A DNA stretch of 64,000 nt, from the NCBI RefSeq assembly GCF_024679095.1, contig NW_026110795.1:475591-539590 (forward strand), read 5' to 3'. Numbering within the stretch: position 1 is the first letter of the stretch; each line of letters begins with the position of its first letter. Positions 1 to 12,300 of the stretch are shown one piece after another. The position numbers were made by a program, and so were the translations under genes. This DNA is from Eriocheir sinensis (taxonomy: Eukaryota > Arthropoda > Malacostraca > Decapoda > Varunidae). The notes under the pieces were generated by a model that did no database searches, was not told the origin of the DNA, and saw nothing but the letters and a program-made list of their open reading frames with translations.

Positions 1-124
1 AAATGCTGCTGTTGCTATATCAGGTTTACTTAAGTTAGATTCCTGGCACCTAGGCAGGTTGGTAAGGTTGCAGCTGATTGACTGCATCGCTCTCTCTCAG
101 ACACTCATGTCAGACCACATCTTG

Positions 125-333
125 CATGCTCGAGTGAGACATGTTTCTTTATTATATGCCATAGCTCACCTCATACACGAGATAGCAAGTTTTGGTTGAC
201 ACAATCAGTTTCTTCAGTGACTGTAGAATCAAGATTTATTTTAAAATTTTGATTCTACAGTCACTGCTGAGTCTTGTGGTGTCAAACAAAACTGGCTATC
301 TCGTGTAAAAAAACATGTCTCACTCGAGCATAT
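125..333. repeat. Imperfect long hairpin (inverted repeat)
   Basis: Left arm about 125-233 and right arm about 247-331 are reverse complements with small indels. Matching blocks include CTCGAGTGAGACATGT near 129 against its complement near 314, GAGATAGCAAGTTTT near 180 against AAAACTGGCTATCTC near 289, and AGTGACTGTAGAATCAA against TTGATTCTACAGTCACT around the centre. This is a small fold-back repeat; no coding capacity is seen. Confidence 0.75.
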
Positions 334-429
334 CAGTTGCAACTTAATAATAACTAGACGCATAGCACTCGGAGTGCACACCTCCAAAGATCGCCATGAA
401 AATGAAAATGGTATGGGGATCAACTGTGA

Positions 430-955
430 TCCTATTCATCATATGGAAGCATTTATTTCGAAATTTGATGAAATTATATTTTTTGGGAAACTTTGACCTT
501 GGGTGAACTTTTCGAGGTCAAGGTCAAAGGTCAAGGTCAAGGCCATGCAAGGTGCATCATATAGAATAATTTGTTTCGAAATTTGATGAAATTCTATTTT
601 TTTGGAACTTTGACCTTGGGCAAACTTTTCGAGGTCAAGGTCAAAGGTCAAGGTCAAGGCCCTGCAAGTTGCATCTTTCCATGAGGTAAAATATGAACCT
701 AGTCTGAAGTCTCTACGATGACGAGAACCGAGGTTATGGCCAATCTGTCGTTTTGTGCAACCTTGACCTTGACCTTTGACCTTTGACATCAAATATTTAA
801 TGGGTTCTATTCTGGACGGACACGAAGCTTCCCTGAAAAATTGGTTGAGATATCCGCAAAATTGTGCACAGGAGACTGTTAACGAACAAACAAACAAACA
901 AATAAACATACTGACCGGATCGAAAATATAACCTCCTCCAACTTCATTGGCGGAG
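430..955 (-). repeat. Interspersed repeat with AAGGTCAAGGTCAA tandem core
   Basis: Read on the minus strand it begins near 955 with a GGCGGAGG-type end, passes a run of TTTGTTTG (about 890-905) and ends in two tandem copies (about 463-545 and 575-660) of a unit rich in GGTCAAGGTCAAAGG. The minus strand is open for 156 codons (439-909) but the product is low complexity, so I treat it as a mobile-repeat remnant and not a gene. I recall similar GGCGGAGG-ended repeats from many invertebrate genomes; the class is unknown to me. Confidence 0.5.
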
Positions 956-956
956 G

Positions 957-960
957 TAAC

Positions 961-1019
<59 letters not shown>

Positions 1020-1071
1020 TAATAATAAATGATAATAATATTAGTGATCAATAATAATAGTGATGATGGTG

Positions 1072-1133
<62 letters not shown>

Positions 1134-1136
1134 TTA
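957..1136. repeat. (AAT)n microsatellite
   Basis: Two long AAT/AATA runs (about 958-1030 and 1070-1132) are separated by a short imperfect spacer. They give a spurious poly-Asn reading frame. Confidence 0.95.
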
Positions 1137-1539
1137 GTTACAATAATGACTCAGGATTTTTTTTTTTTTTCTAGATCATTTGGAATTACACCTATGTTTG
1201 TTTTCTTCTTGATTCCTTTGCGTGTCAGTCCTTTGAATTTGTGCTGTCATGCATTCTCTGTTTAGTTTACACGAGTCACGACATTTTCACTGAACCAGAC
1301 TGACCTGTTTTAATTGGTTCCATAATCTCGTCTAGTCATTCATGGCCCTGTTCATTTGTGTTCCATCGGGTATAAAATTGCTCTTTTTTTATTACAAGGG
1401 CGACAAAAAGAGTACAAAAAAAGCCCACCAGTCGCCGCTCTCAACATCTCTTGCGGGTTGAGTTGCCAGGTGCCAATCCATTTTTTATCCCAAATTTTCT
1501 GACACTAGCAGGGCATCACGGGGGACTATTAAATCCTTA

Positions 1540-1900
1540 GGGCTGTATTACAAGTCAAATCCGAGAAGTTTTGGGTGCCGACAGAGTTGTTCTTACCAAA
1601 CTCATTTGGGTCCCGAAACTTCTTATTTGACTTGTCACCAAAACCGAACGTACTCTGTAGGGACCCAAAACTTCCCAGATTCGACTTGTAATACAGCCCT
1701 GAAAGCGAATTCTGTAGGGATCCCAAACTTCTCGGGTTCAACTTGTAATACAACCCCAAAGCGAACACTGTAGGGACCCAAAACTTCTCGGATTCGACTT
1801 GTAATACAGCCCCTCGGATTCGACCTGTAATACAGCCCCGAAACTGAACTCTGTAGGGACCCTAAACTTCTCGGATTCAGCTTGTAATATGGTCCTTAAT
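1540..1900. repeat. Tandem array, about 65 bp unit
   Basis: Four to five diverged copies of a unit containing TAGGGACCCAAAACTTCTCG followed by GATTCGACTTGTAATACAGC. Copy borders are visible near 1655, 1715, 1768 and 1852, and one partial copy lies near 1805. No coding function is apparent. Confidence 0.75.
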
Positions 1901-1959
1901 GTTGAGTATAAGGTTTTAAGAAAGATTTCGAAAATACAAAAGACAAACCAAGGACTCAC

Positions 1960-2105
1960 TTTGAACAGGCCTTCCTGACTAGTGGTGGGCTGCATCACAG
2001 GCACAAAGCCTCTGCGGGTTGCATCCATCAAGTCCTGCAGGGAGTTGATGGACTGCTCAAGAATAGGCTTGGTGAGGTATGAGGTGAGGCTGCCAGAGTA
2101 CATGG
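1960..2105 (-). pseudogene. Orphan duplicate of the IR TM2/S2 exon
   Basis: On the minus strand this 146 bp segment repeats the IR exon at 7971-8116. It is preceded by a TTTTTCCATCAG acceptor and followed by a GTGAGT donor, and it is open in the same phase (YSGSLTSYLTKPIL core). There are five base differences from the plus-strand exon and each changes an amino acid: K to Q, I to M, A to V, V to M and N to S. No other IR exon is recognisable on the minus strand nearby, so this is probably a stranded exon copy. An alternative is one exon of a second, inverted IR gene that extends left of the window. Confidence 0.7.
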
Positions 2106-2486
2106 CTGATGGAAAAAGAATAATACGATCTAAAGTGAGTTACTGGGTGTGTATATCAAAACAAATGTATACAAAAAGACAAGTATATGTATAAATATAT
2201 TGGGAGCATACACAATAACTGCATCACACCCAGCATCGTCACGTGGCCAGCACCCAATCCCCCATGAACACCACCTCAGCCTCCAGCCCTAGGACCACCC
2301 AGACCACAATTGCCTTGCCCAATGGTAGGAAATATAATAATACCCCATGGTTCAGCTCAGATGTGAAGGTTTAATCATTATGTAAGACCCCTCGTTTAAT
2401 AGGTATTCACACAGTACGATCGGCATATTAAGGAACACTGCTGTATAGGGATGAAGAATATGTTAGGAAAGTGTGTGTCAATGGCA

Positions 2487-2715
2487 CGATCAAGGTTAGA
2501 GTATGCAGCTGTTCTCTGGGTGCTGTACAGGATAAAGCGCACAGCTTGAAGGAATACAAAAAGTCATAACTATATTAGCACCAGCTTAGCACAACAAGAG
2601 ACTGGATAATTTGAAAGTAGTAAAGTTGAATGTTCAAGGCGGTAAGGGGAGTAAAAAAGGTGACCGTGCAGATCTTCTGATAATATGATAGGAGAACAAA
2701 AAGTGAAAAATACAA
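2487..2715 (+). mobile_element. Decayed LINE fragment (RT C-terminal region)
   Basis: Plus-strand codons read RLEYAAVLW followed by weak similarity to the LERVQ/TLE region that follows the RT domain in family D LINEs, with frequent stops. It lies inside inverted arm A, and its mirror copy is at about 7395-7590. Confidence 0.55.
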
Positions 2716-2751
2716 GTTAAAGATTTCGAAAGTTAGTCATGATACCCACAA

Positions 2752-2945
2752 TAAAGGACAAAAAAAAAAAAAAAAAGAAAAGAGAGCATTAAACTTCGTC
2801 TGTAAGTTCTTCATTTTATTTCCTGCATTTCCGACCAGACCATTATGGCGCGGACTATAAAGGACAACAAAAAGCATTAAACTTCATCCGTAAGTTCTTA
2901 ATTTTATGTCCTGCATTTCTGACCAGACGATTATGGTTCGTACTA
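2752..2945. repeat. Two-copy tandem duplication, about 95 bp
   Basis: AAAGGACAA... GCATTAAACTTC... ATTTC.GACCAGAC occurs at about 2752-2850 and again at 2858-2945 with a few substitutions. An A-run lies at 2760-2776. Confidence 0.8.
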
Positions 2946-3212
2946 TAACTTTCTGATTTAAAGAATTTGTCTTTTCTTGATTTCCAGAACTTGGACAATT
3001 GGAATTTTTGGATCTTTCATTTTATTTTATTTCATTTAATTTATTTACTTCTTTTTACATTAAAGTAAATATCTCAAGGGCAAACATATATAAAAAAAAA
3101 GTCATTTTAATTTAGGGAATTTTGTGATATTGGTACTTGACAACCATGCCCCTCCCCCCACCACCACATACACACACAAAAAAAAGTTTCATTGGCCGTT
3201 TCATTACCAGAG

Positions 3213-3332
3213 CTGCGGACGACTGTGGTGGACTTCACGCAGCCGTATGTGCAGGAGGGAACAGCACTCATCTCTCGTGCACCTAAAGAGCAGGAGAAGT
3301 TATTGGCGGTCTTCTCACCCTTTTCTCTGGCG
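3213..3332 (+). CDS. IR exon 1 of those visible: end of lobe S1
   Basis: Encodes LRTTVVDFTQPYVQEGTAL through SPFSLA, the segment that in IRs leads from lobe S1 into TM1. It is bounded by TCATTACCAG (acceptor at 3210, or AG at 3212) and by GTAAGC at 3333. It ends in phase 0, joining Ala to the Leu-Trp at 4143. Confidence 0.85.
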
Positions 3333-6300
3333 GTAAGCAGATGTTAACCCGGTAGCAGGGACGGGCCAAAGTTGTGGCTTTACCGTGTAGCAGCGACGGG
3401 CCAAATTTGTGCCATGATATAAACCCCCAAAAATAGATGATGCATAATCTGATCACAAATGCTTTGATATGTATTATGAAATAGTTTGTGTGAGGGATGA
3501 TTTTTTTCTCATTTTTTTCGCTTAGAGGGACCTTTAAGAAACATGATCCCCGCTGCCACCGGGCTAACTCATTTACTCTAGGGAGTCAAATGATCACCTG
3601 CACCATCATCATCATCATCATTATTGCCTGTGAGTTCTAAGAAGTTGAATCGTCACCCTCACCACCACCACCACCACCACCATCATCCCCCCTTCACTCT
3701 TGAAACATATCAAATTTACATCTGCACCAGCACTACCATCATCATTGTCATCATTATCATCATCACCATCATCGTTATCCCTCCTCATTGTAAATAGTCA
3801 AATCAAAACCTGCACCAACACTACCATCATCATTGTCATCACTATCATCATCACCATCATCGTCATCCTTCCTCATTCTAAATAGTCAAATCAAAACCTG
3901 CACCAGCACTACCATCATCATCATCATCATCACCACAATTTCATCATTTTCACCATCACTCAAGAGTAACTGAACTCTGAACAAGTATTACTTCAATCCA
4001 TTACAGATATCCTTAAAGAGCTTATTACTAGTATTAATAATATTGATCATTTACCTCAAAGCTAATAGATAAAAACTAAACAGTCCAAGGCTGCAAAGTG
4101 TCAGTGCGAGTCAGTGTGAGGTCATGTCTTTTCCCTCAATAGCTGTGGGCGGTGCTGTTCATGGTCACTCTACTGATGGGCACCCTGAGCTTCCTGTTGA
4201 GTCTTGGCCATGACTGCTGCACCACTGACGTGCCTCCTCCCTGTACCACCCCTCCGAAGGCAGACCAGGATCAGCTTCCTGCCTTCTGCTCTGCTCAAGT
4301 AGTATCACTTTCAATATGCAAAACAAAGAATGCATCATGTGACAGAAATATGGTTAGTAGTGTGGCAACTTGCTCATGTAAAAAGACAAGTGATCGGACA
4401 CAGATGCCGGAAAGAACACTATCCAAATATTGTTTCAACATCTTCCGTACTCTTGTGCTCCAAGGAAACTTGATGCCTGACTGCTCTTCACCCATCAGGG
4501 CATTTCTTTTTACGTGGTATGCCTTCTGCATCATATTATACGGTAAACAAAAGCTTTATAATATTTTTTTTGTGTGTATGTTTGTGTTTACCAAGCTGTA
4601 TTTAACTATAGTCGGTTCCATAAGAGCTGGTGGGACTAATCTTTCAAGGATGGACTCGCAGACTTAGCGTCACTGCTTGGGTGATGGTATTGCGTGCTCA
4701 TTGGGCAATCTTTAACTTGTTCTAACGTGCATAAAACTGACTTTGCATTCCAGCCAAAACCCTCTTTCAACTGTAAGGTGACAGATCGCACCGATAAAAA
4801 CTAATGCAATAATATCTTTATTGATAAATATGTGCCTTTTGAACTATTATCAATAAGTCTGAAATAACATTCATAACAAAACTGAGTTGAAACAACATGT
4901 AATCGGACAATATCCAGCTACGGAAGCGACTGTTAAGGCTAGACTTCTTTTTATTAGGTACTTTTTGTGCTAGTGCCTGACTACAGTCTCCACAATGTCA
5001 TTCGCTAACTCATTTAGTGTAAGATTTCTTGGTATATATTTAGTCCTGGCTTAGTCATAATGTGTAGTGATGGTACGTAGCCATAACGTTAACACTGGCC
5101 TAAGGCAAGAACCTTCTCTTTTCTTTCATCATGCTATCATTAATCCTGCAATATATTCCCATTATTTGTGGGTAACAAAGTAATAACAGCCATAAGGAAG
5201 AGTGATTATAATAATAACCACATTTCTTTACCAATAGTGTTGATTTAAAGCGGTAACAGAGTGAGAGATGGTAGGGTATGTCATGGCAAACAAAATTTGA
5301 CGCAGGTTGGATCAGGTAAACAACAACCAATAAGTGGCGCAGAGACCGTCACCCAAGCAATGATGTTAAGCTCGTGATTTCATCCCTGAAGGATTAGCCC
5401 TGCCAGCTCTTGTTGAACCAACTACAGTAGTATATACAAGGCAAGTATAGAGAAGGTATCGTCATACAGGTGGGAGGAAATCACTCGCTGGCAACTCCTA
5501 TAGCCTTCACCCTTGGCCACGCCCCATCCTCGTTGTCTGCCCAAACCGACGGATTCACACACCTCACTCCCACCCTGTTTCCTGACCCCATCATTACTTT
5601 TTACGAAAACCTGAGACCACCATCATCTTCCTGAGAAAATTATGCATCATACTAGCATAAAATTGTAACAATAATGTAAAATTACATATACGAAAATCAG
5701 AGTTAAGGGAACTATGGAGTATACATTTTCTTGCACTTATTTCTCTTCAACTCTTTAGTGCTCAGCTGGATTTCGTCGCATCACTTTTATAAGAACAGAT
5801 CCTAAATCTGCATGCTTTTCTGCTTCTGATGGTGTGTGGTACGTCCCGAGGTAAAGATATACATAGGGTCAAAATCGCCTCCGATCATAAGCCGAGCCGT
5901 GACGGTGTTCATTTGCATCGGTATTTGTTTACTCAAGTCAGACTCGCCGCTCACCTCACGTGAGCGGCGAGTCTGACAACAAATACCGATCACCGAGTCT
6001 GACTTGAGTAAACAAATGCCGATCACGTGAGCGGCGAGTCTGACTTGAGTAAACAAATGCCGATGCAACTGAACACCGTCACGGCTCGGCTTATGATCGG
6101 AGGCGATTTTGACCCTATGTATATCTTTACCGGGACGTACCACACACCATCAGAAGCAGAAAAGCAGAGTAGATTTGGATTCAGAAAGTGATGCGAAAAA
6201 CCAGATGAGCTCGAGTTGAAGGGAAATAAGCTTATCGAGATGCCGTGAACATTTCTCTATATATTTTTCATTCACCGACAATTGCTTCATATGGTATATA

Positions 6301-9300
6301 ACAAAAAAATCCACATCTTATTTTATTTTATTGTAGCAGTTTATAACATAAAAAACATCCGAGAGGTCCTAATAAAAAAGCTCATTTCAAAATTTGGTTC
6401 CTCACGTTCTATGAGAGTGACGATACCTCTCTATACTTGCCTTGAGTATAAAGTGCCTGAGTCACACTCGTGGGGTCCTGTCTCTAAATCTATACTTATC
6501 CAGCTTTTCCATAAACTGAAGCACACTCTTTGCCTCTACCACTTCTTGAAACTCATTCCAGGTATGTATATTAACTGTCAGCCCCATTCCTCAAATCAAA
6601 ATGCCATAAGCACCTAAATGACTCACTTTGCTAACGCAGTAGTAAATTCATAATTAGACAGTAAGTATTTATATGAAAAACACTTCTAGGTCATAAATAT
6701 AAAAGGATAAAATGAAAAACAATAACAAAAAAACTTCAGCACATGACCAATGTCTGTCACCGTTTCTCACTTTTCCGATGGCTTCACAATGTCTAATCTC
6801 ACTTCCATTGTGATGGCTTTCCCTTCCTTTGAAGCGCTGCCATCAGAAGAGTCTGCCTTATGTTTGGGAGACATAATGAAGGCCAAAAGTCATTGAAAAA
6901 AGAACACAAACCAAAGAAAGCGAATCACAACAAAACAAAATGGCGTATAGCAGAAAATGAGCTTGCCTTTTTCCTCAGTCAAGCGCCATGTTGCAACGAA
7001 TTGCTACTCTGTGGTTGCAAGCTAGTTCACACATGAACTTAGTAATTATGTCAAATGTCATTAGTCGAAACAGAGATTTTTTAGTGATTTATGGAGGTTG
7101 CATCGTAACTTTGAAACGTCGTAGGTCGAGGACCTCGTAACCCACGGACCTCCTGTACAGTAATGCCTCGGTTTACGAGTGCCTTACTTTATGAGTGTTT
7201 TGATTAACAAACAAAAGCAAATCACTAAAAATGCCTTGTTTTACAAGCGGTGACTTGGTGTACGTGCATCCTATTTGTACAAGTCGAAGACGCGAGCGTG
7301 GGTTCCCTTTGTTCACCACGAGACAAGAGCACTCGGGGCAGAACACAGTGGGAATGGGGTCTTTAACTTGTATTTTTCACCTTTTGTTCTCCTATCATAA
7401 GATAGGAGTCGGTCACCTTTTTTACTCCCCTTACCGCCTTGAACATTCAACTTTATTACTTCCAAATTATCCAGTCCTTTGTTGTGCTAAGCTGGTGCTA
7501 ATATAGTTATGGCTCTTTGTATTCCTTCAAGCTGTGCGCTTTTTCCTGTACAGCACCCAGAGAACAGCTGCATACTCTAACCTTGATCGTGCCTTTGACA
7601 CACACTTTTCTAACCGATTCCTCATCCCTATACAGCAGTGTTGCTTAATATGCCGATCGTACTGTGTGAATACCTATTAAACGAGGGGTCTTACATAATG
7701 ATTAAACCTTCACATCTGAGTTGAACCATGGAGTATTATTATATTTCCTACCATTGGGCAAGGCAATTGTGGTCTGGGTGGTCCAAGGGGTGGAGGCTGA
7801 GGTGGTGTTCATGGGGGATTGGGTGCTAGCCACGTGGCGATGCTGGGTGTGATGCAGTTATTGTGTATGCTCCTAATATATTTATACATATACTTGTCTT
7901 TTTGTATACATTTGTTTTGATATACACACCCAGTAACTCACTTTAGATCGTATTATTCTTTTTCCATCAGCCATGTACTCTGGCAGCCTCACCTCATACC
8001 TCACCAAGCCTATTCTTGAGAAGTCCATCAACTCCCTGCAGGACTTGATAGATGCAACCCGCAGAGGCTTTGTGCCTGCGGTGCAGCCCACCACTAATCA
8101 GGAAGGCCTGTTCAAAGTGAGTCCTTGGTTTGTCTTTGTATTTTCGTTTTTTGAGACTACAGACGCCCTGATGATACACCTGTACTTGTCAGGTCCTTTT
8201 ATACCTGGTCAACTCATTATGGGATTTCAACAAGACTCTTCTAAAAAGAATCAGGTAGTGAATATTATATTGGATTTTTTTCTTGTGGCAGTACTGGTAA
8301 TGTTTGAATTCCAGATCATAAAATACATTTGACCCTCAATTTAATGGAATAGCCAGTGAAAATTAAAAATATGTTTACATGATCAAAGAATAAGGACATT
8401 ACATTTTTTCTCACCAGCAATGTATAATTATCAACAGGAGTTTTAGGAAGGTAAGCCCATAGAAAAAAAGAGAGAATCCAGAGGTAATGGAAGCACACAA
8501 AAAGTAAACAGGTTCACAAAAATGTCAAGCAACTTGGTCCTTTGAGGTGCCATTGGAAAGGCAAACTCCCACGACTCATCGAGTCAAGGCGAGGCTGCCT
8601 GAGCACTGTGCTGTCAGGTGGGTTGCTGGGGTAGGTGGCACACTTAGTCCACCTCTGACGGGAGTGCTGTGTATGTGACGACCACCTTGATCATCCACCT
8701 GTTCCTCCTCAGCCAGTCCTTCTAACCCCACAGCAGGTGGCGTGGGTGGAATACATTTGTGATACACAAGGGTGGTGAGCCTCGCATTCCATCATTACTC
8801 CACCACTTTAGAAACCACGGAAGTCTCGGGAAACAGTGAATTGTTTATGTAGTTATTGCACAGTATGACATTCTACATCAACACCACTGCACACTACATT
8901 TCATGTAGTATATACACCGTACTACATGAACACTCAGGAAAACAGTGAAATGTTCATGTAATTATCACATAATATAACATATTGCCTCAACGCCACCACA
9001 CGCAATGTTTCATGCAGTACATCGTACTGCATCAACACTGCTGGGGTTAAGAGTGAGATATTGTCAACACTGTCATAGTAAATCCATACTTGATGACTGG
9101 ATCAGAGTGAGACAGTTCCTACAATCTCATGGTCAAGCAGCACTTGGCAACCGAAACTTGTGTGACAATGCCTGCAAGTTGCTGGTTTTTGTCATACATA
9201 ATAATTAAACAACAGTAAGAGTACTACTTTTTTCTTTCTTTCAGAATGCTAATTCAGGAATTTTCCATGAACTGTGGGAGTTAATGGATCCAAAACGGAG

Positions 9301-12300
9301 CTTCCCAAAGTCTGGCCAGCAAGCCATGGAAAAGGTAGGCCAGGTATTGCAGGGACTCCTAGGGGCAAACTGGCTTGTTTTATATAGTCTTCATCCAGTG
9401 AAGTTATATAATGTTGGTTTTGTCTGATTAAAAAAAAAGTTAGCTAAAGTGTGACGAGCTTTTGCATGTACTTTGCGTCATATATACAGTGGAGCCTCGG
9501 GTCGCGAATGCCTCTCATCTCGAACAAATCGGTTCACAAACAAATTTTCTGAACAAATAACGTCAAGGGTGACAAACAGTGTCTCGAGCTACGAACATGC
9601 AAGCCGGCAACATTGTTTAGTATTGAGTTTCTCTTTTTTGTGGGAGTTAGGTGATGCAGACCCCTACAGATAGCAAATTTTCGCAAATGTTTGGTGCGCC
9701 CCACCCCCCCAAAAAAAAAAGCCTTTAGACTCACAAAATAACACTGAGCAAGTTTACACAAACTGTACCTAATAAAGCATTTCCGGTACCTGACCACTAA
9801 TGGGGAGCATACGCCTGGGGAGCATCGCTTCACTCACTTGCTGCCTCCACTCCCAACAGTCTTCCTGAGTAAGCTCCCAAGCAGCTGCCCTGTCCATCTC
9901 AAGTCCTTCCCGTCAGGATCGGTCAACTTGTCCCAGCCTTGAGTTACGTGGGCATTCCCCTGGTCTCCTTCACTCAGGGTTGTCTCGTGCAGAAACAACC
10001 CTTTGAGCAGGATCAATCCATTACTTGAGAGCAGCATAAAATATCATAAGTAGCATTATTCATCAGATATATGTAGTACATACTATAAACTGTATGGTAA
10101 TTTACATAAACTTCGTACAGATACAGTCACTGACATCTCACTGTTGGGTCCTCACCTCGAAGGACCTGCAATTTTCTTTTTCAACTTTAGGTGCTTGAGT
10201 ATATCATACTATGCAGATTTTTTAGTAATAAATTCTTCTTTCTATAAAAATCAGGCGATAAATATATGAAATGGGTATATAACATATATGATCATAACTG
10301 CAAGCAGCCGTTCAGCTGTTAAATAAACAGGTCCTGTTGGCAATAGGGCTGGACAGCACCAGTACCAGTAGTGGTACAAACAGTCCTAGCTGTACAACAC
10401 AGTAATGGGGCCAGATCACTCTGTACCAGTAACAGTGAGTATCACTGGTACAGTATTAAGTTTTCTCGATGCTGACAGGTCATCATGTACGCATGTGTAG
10501 GCATGTAGGTGCCTGTCAGTACCCACCGGTACCTGCACTGAGCAGTCTGATACCATTACCGTGTTGTATATCTGGTACTGTTAGTACCAGTACTAGTACC
10601 AGTAATGGCAGTACTGACTACACAACACAGTGAGGGCACCACACTGCTCAGTACTGGCAGCAGTGGGTGCCGCCGGTGCAGTCGTTGGTATTGCAGCTAT
10701 GATACGGTGCTGATACCCATTTCATATTTTTATCACTTGATCTTTATAGAAAGTAGCATTCATTAGTTAATAATTCACATGGTTGAGTATGCTTAGCCAA
10801 CTGAAGTTGAAAAGAGAGTGGCAGAGACTTTGTGACGAGAACCCAACAGTTAAGTGAGATTTCAATGACTACGTATATATTTGTAATAAGTTTACATAAA
10901 TTTCAGAACAGCTTATGGTACGTATAGCTGATGAATGATGCCACTTATGATACATTAAGCTGCTTTATTCATGTATACATCACCTTTTCATCAGGGACGG
11001 CCAAATAATCCGGGGGGACCATGAATGTTTGAAGAAGAGCACTGAAAATTCCCCTTGGGCCGCGTATGTGCATTTTGGGGGAAATCCATAAACATGCGAA
11101 TGTGCAAATAGTGAATCCACGAATATGGGGCGACAGGTGTACATATATACAGTATCAGTCATAGCAGATGCTCCCCCCTCCCCATAAAACCAGCGGTGTT
11201 CTTCAAGTCTGTGTGGTCAGTCCAGAAGACATACTTGAGGCCATCAGTGAAATGTCCCCCCAACTCTGCAGGTGGACCTTACAACATTCCCACAGTCTTA
11301 CTCAGGAACTGTAAAAATGTTCGATAACACCCACTATACATTCTCTTCCGTAAATCACTGGACACGGGGGAAATCCAAGATATCCTTAAAGAATTGATAA
11401 CCACCCCCATCTTTAAATGGGCTCAAGAAGCCAGGCCAAGAACTACAGGCCAGTAGTCTTAACTTCCCACGTAACAAAGACACTGGAAAGAATTGTGAGG
11501 AAGAGACTAGTGAATTACCTAGAGGATGGAAGGAGTGGAGTGTCTGGATGGAGAAAGATGGAAACTCTTCTGCCGTGGCCATCCCCTGGTGGGAGCTCCT
11601 AAGAGAAGGCGTCAAAGATGAATGAAATAGAAATAAACTAAACCTAGCACGGGTTTCACAAAGGGAGGTCATGCCTATTACAACTGCTAGAACATCATGA
11701 ACACCTAATTAGCAAAGTGAAAGATGGGCAGAATGTGGACGTGGTCTATCCGGACTTTGCCATATCATTTGATAAGGTAGATCGCGGATTACTCCTCCAC
11801 AAAATGAAGGAATTGGGGATCCAAGAAAAATAGGAGTCTGGCTACACAGCTTCCTTAGTGGCAGAACCCAGTCGGTCAGTGTCAACAGTGCAACAGCAAG
11901 TACTGCTGGAGTGAGGAGCGGAGCTCCCCAGGGCTCGATACTAGGACCTCTACTTTTCCTAATCATGATGGAGGATATAAACAAAAGTTATCCAGTCAAA
12001 AGTATCATCATTTGCAGATGACACCAGGATAAGCAGAGCAAAAACAACCCCAGATGTCAAAACCTACAAGCTGATCTAAACAAACTAACCAACTGGGCTG
12101 TGAACAAAAACATGTTTTTCAACAGAGATAAATTTGAATTAATAAGATATGGGAAAAGTGCCCAACTCAAGACCTCACAGTACCAGGTGGAAGGTCAGGA
12201 AATTGCAGAGAAAAGCTCCCTACGAGACTTGGGGGTACTAGTCAGTAATGACTTTTCACCCACTGAACACACTGACAACATCACAAGGACGGCCAGCAGG

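Larger units (their letters stand above)
1925..2725 (-). repeat. Inverted duplicate arm A (copy of 7360-8150)
   Basis: The reverse complement of this segment matches about 7360-8150 almost throughout, including LINE debris, intron sequence and an IR exon. In the 150 bp next to the exon I count about three differences, so the duplication looks recent. Outside about 1925 and 2725 similarity stops. The intervening 4.6 kb holds the first two recognised IR exons. Confidence 0.85.

Noticed and set aside
439..909. 156-codon minus-strand frame
   Set aside because: Composed of a tandem AGGTCA-rich repeat and a poly-TTTG run; typical of repeat-derived open frames.
9834..10037. Minus-strand open frame as Tigger transposase C-terminus
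   Set aside because: I could not find a convincing DDE or CENP-B motif; left as unassigned intron.
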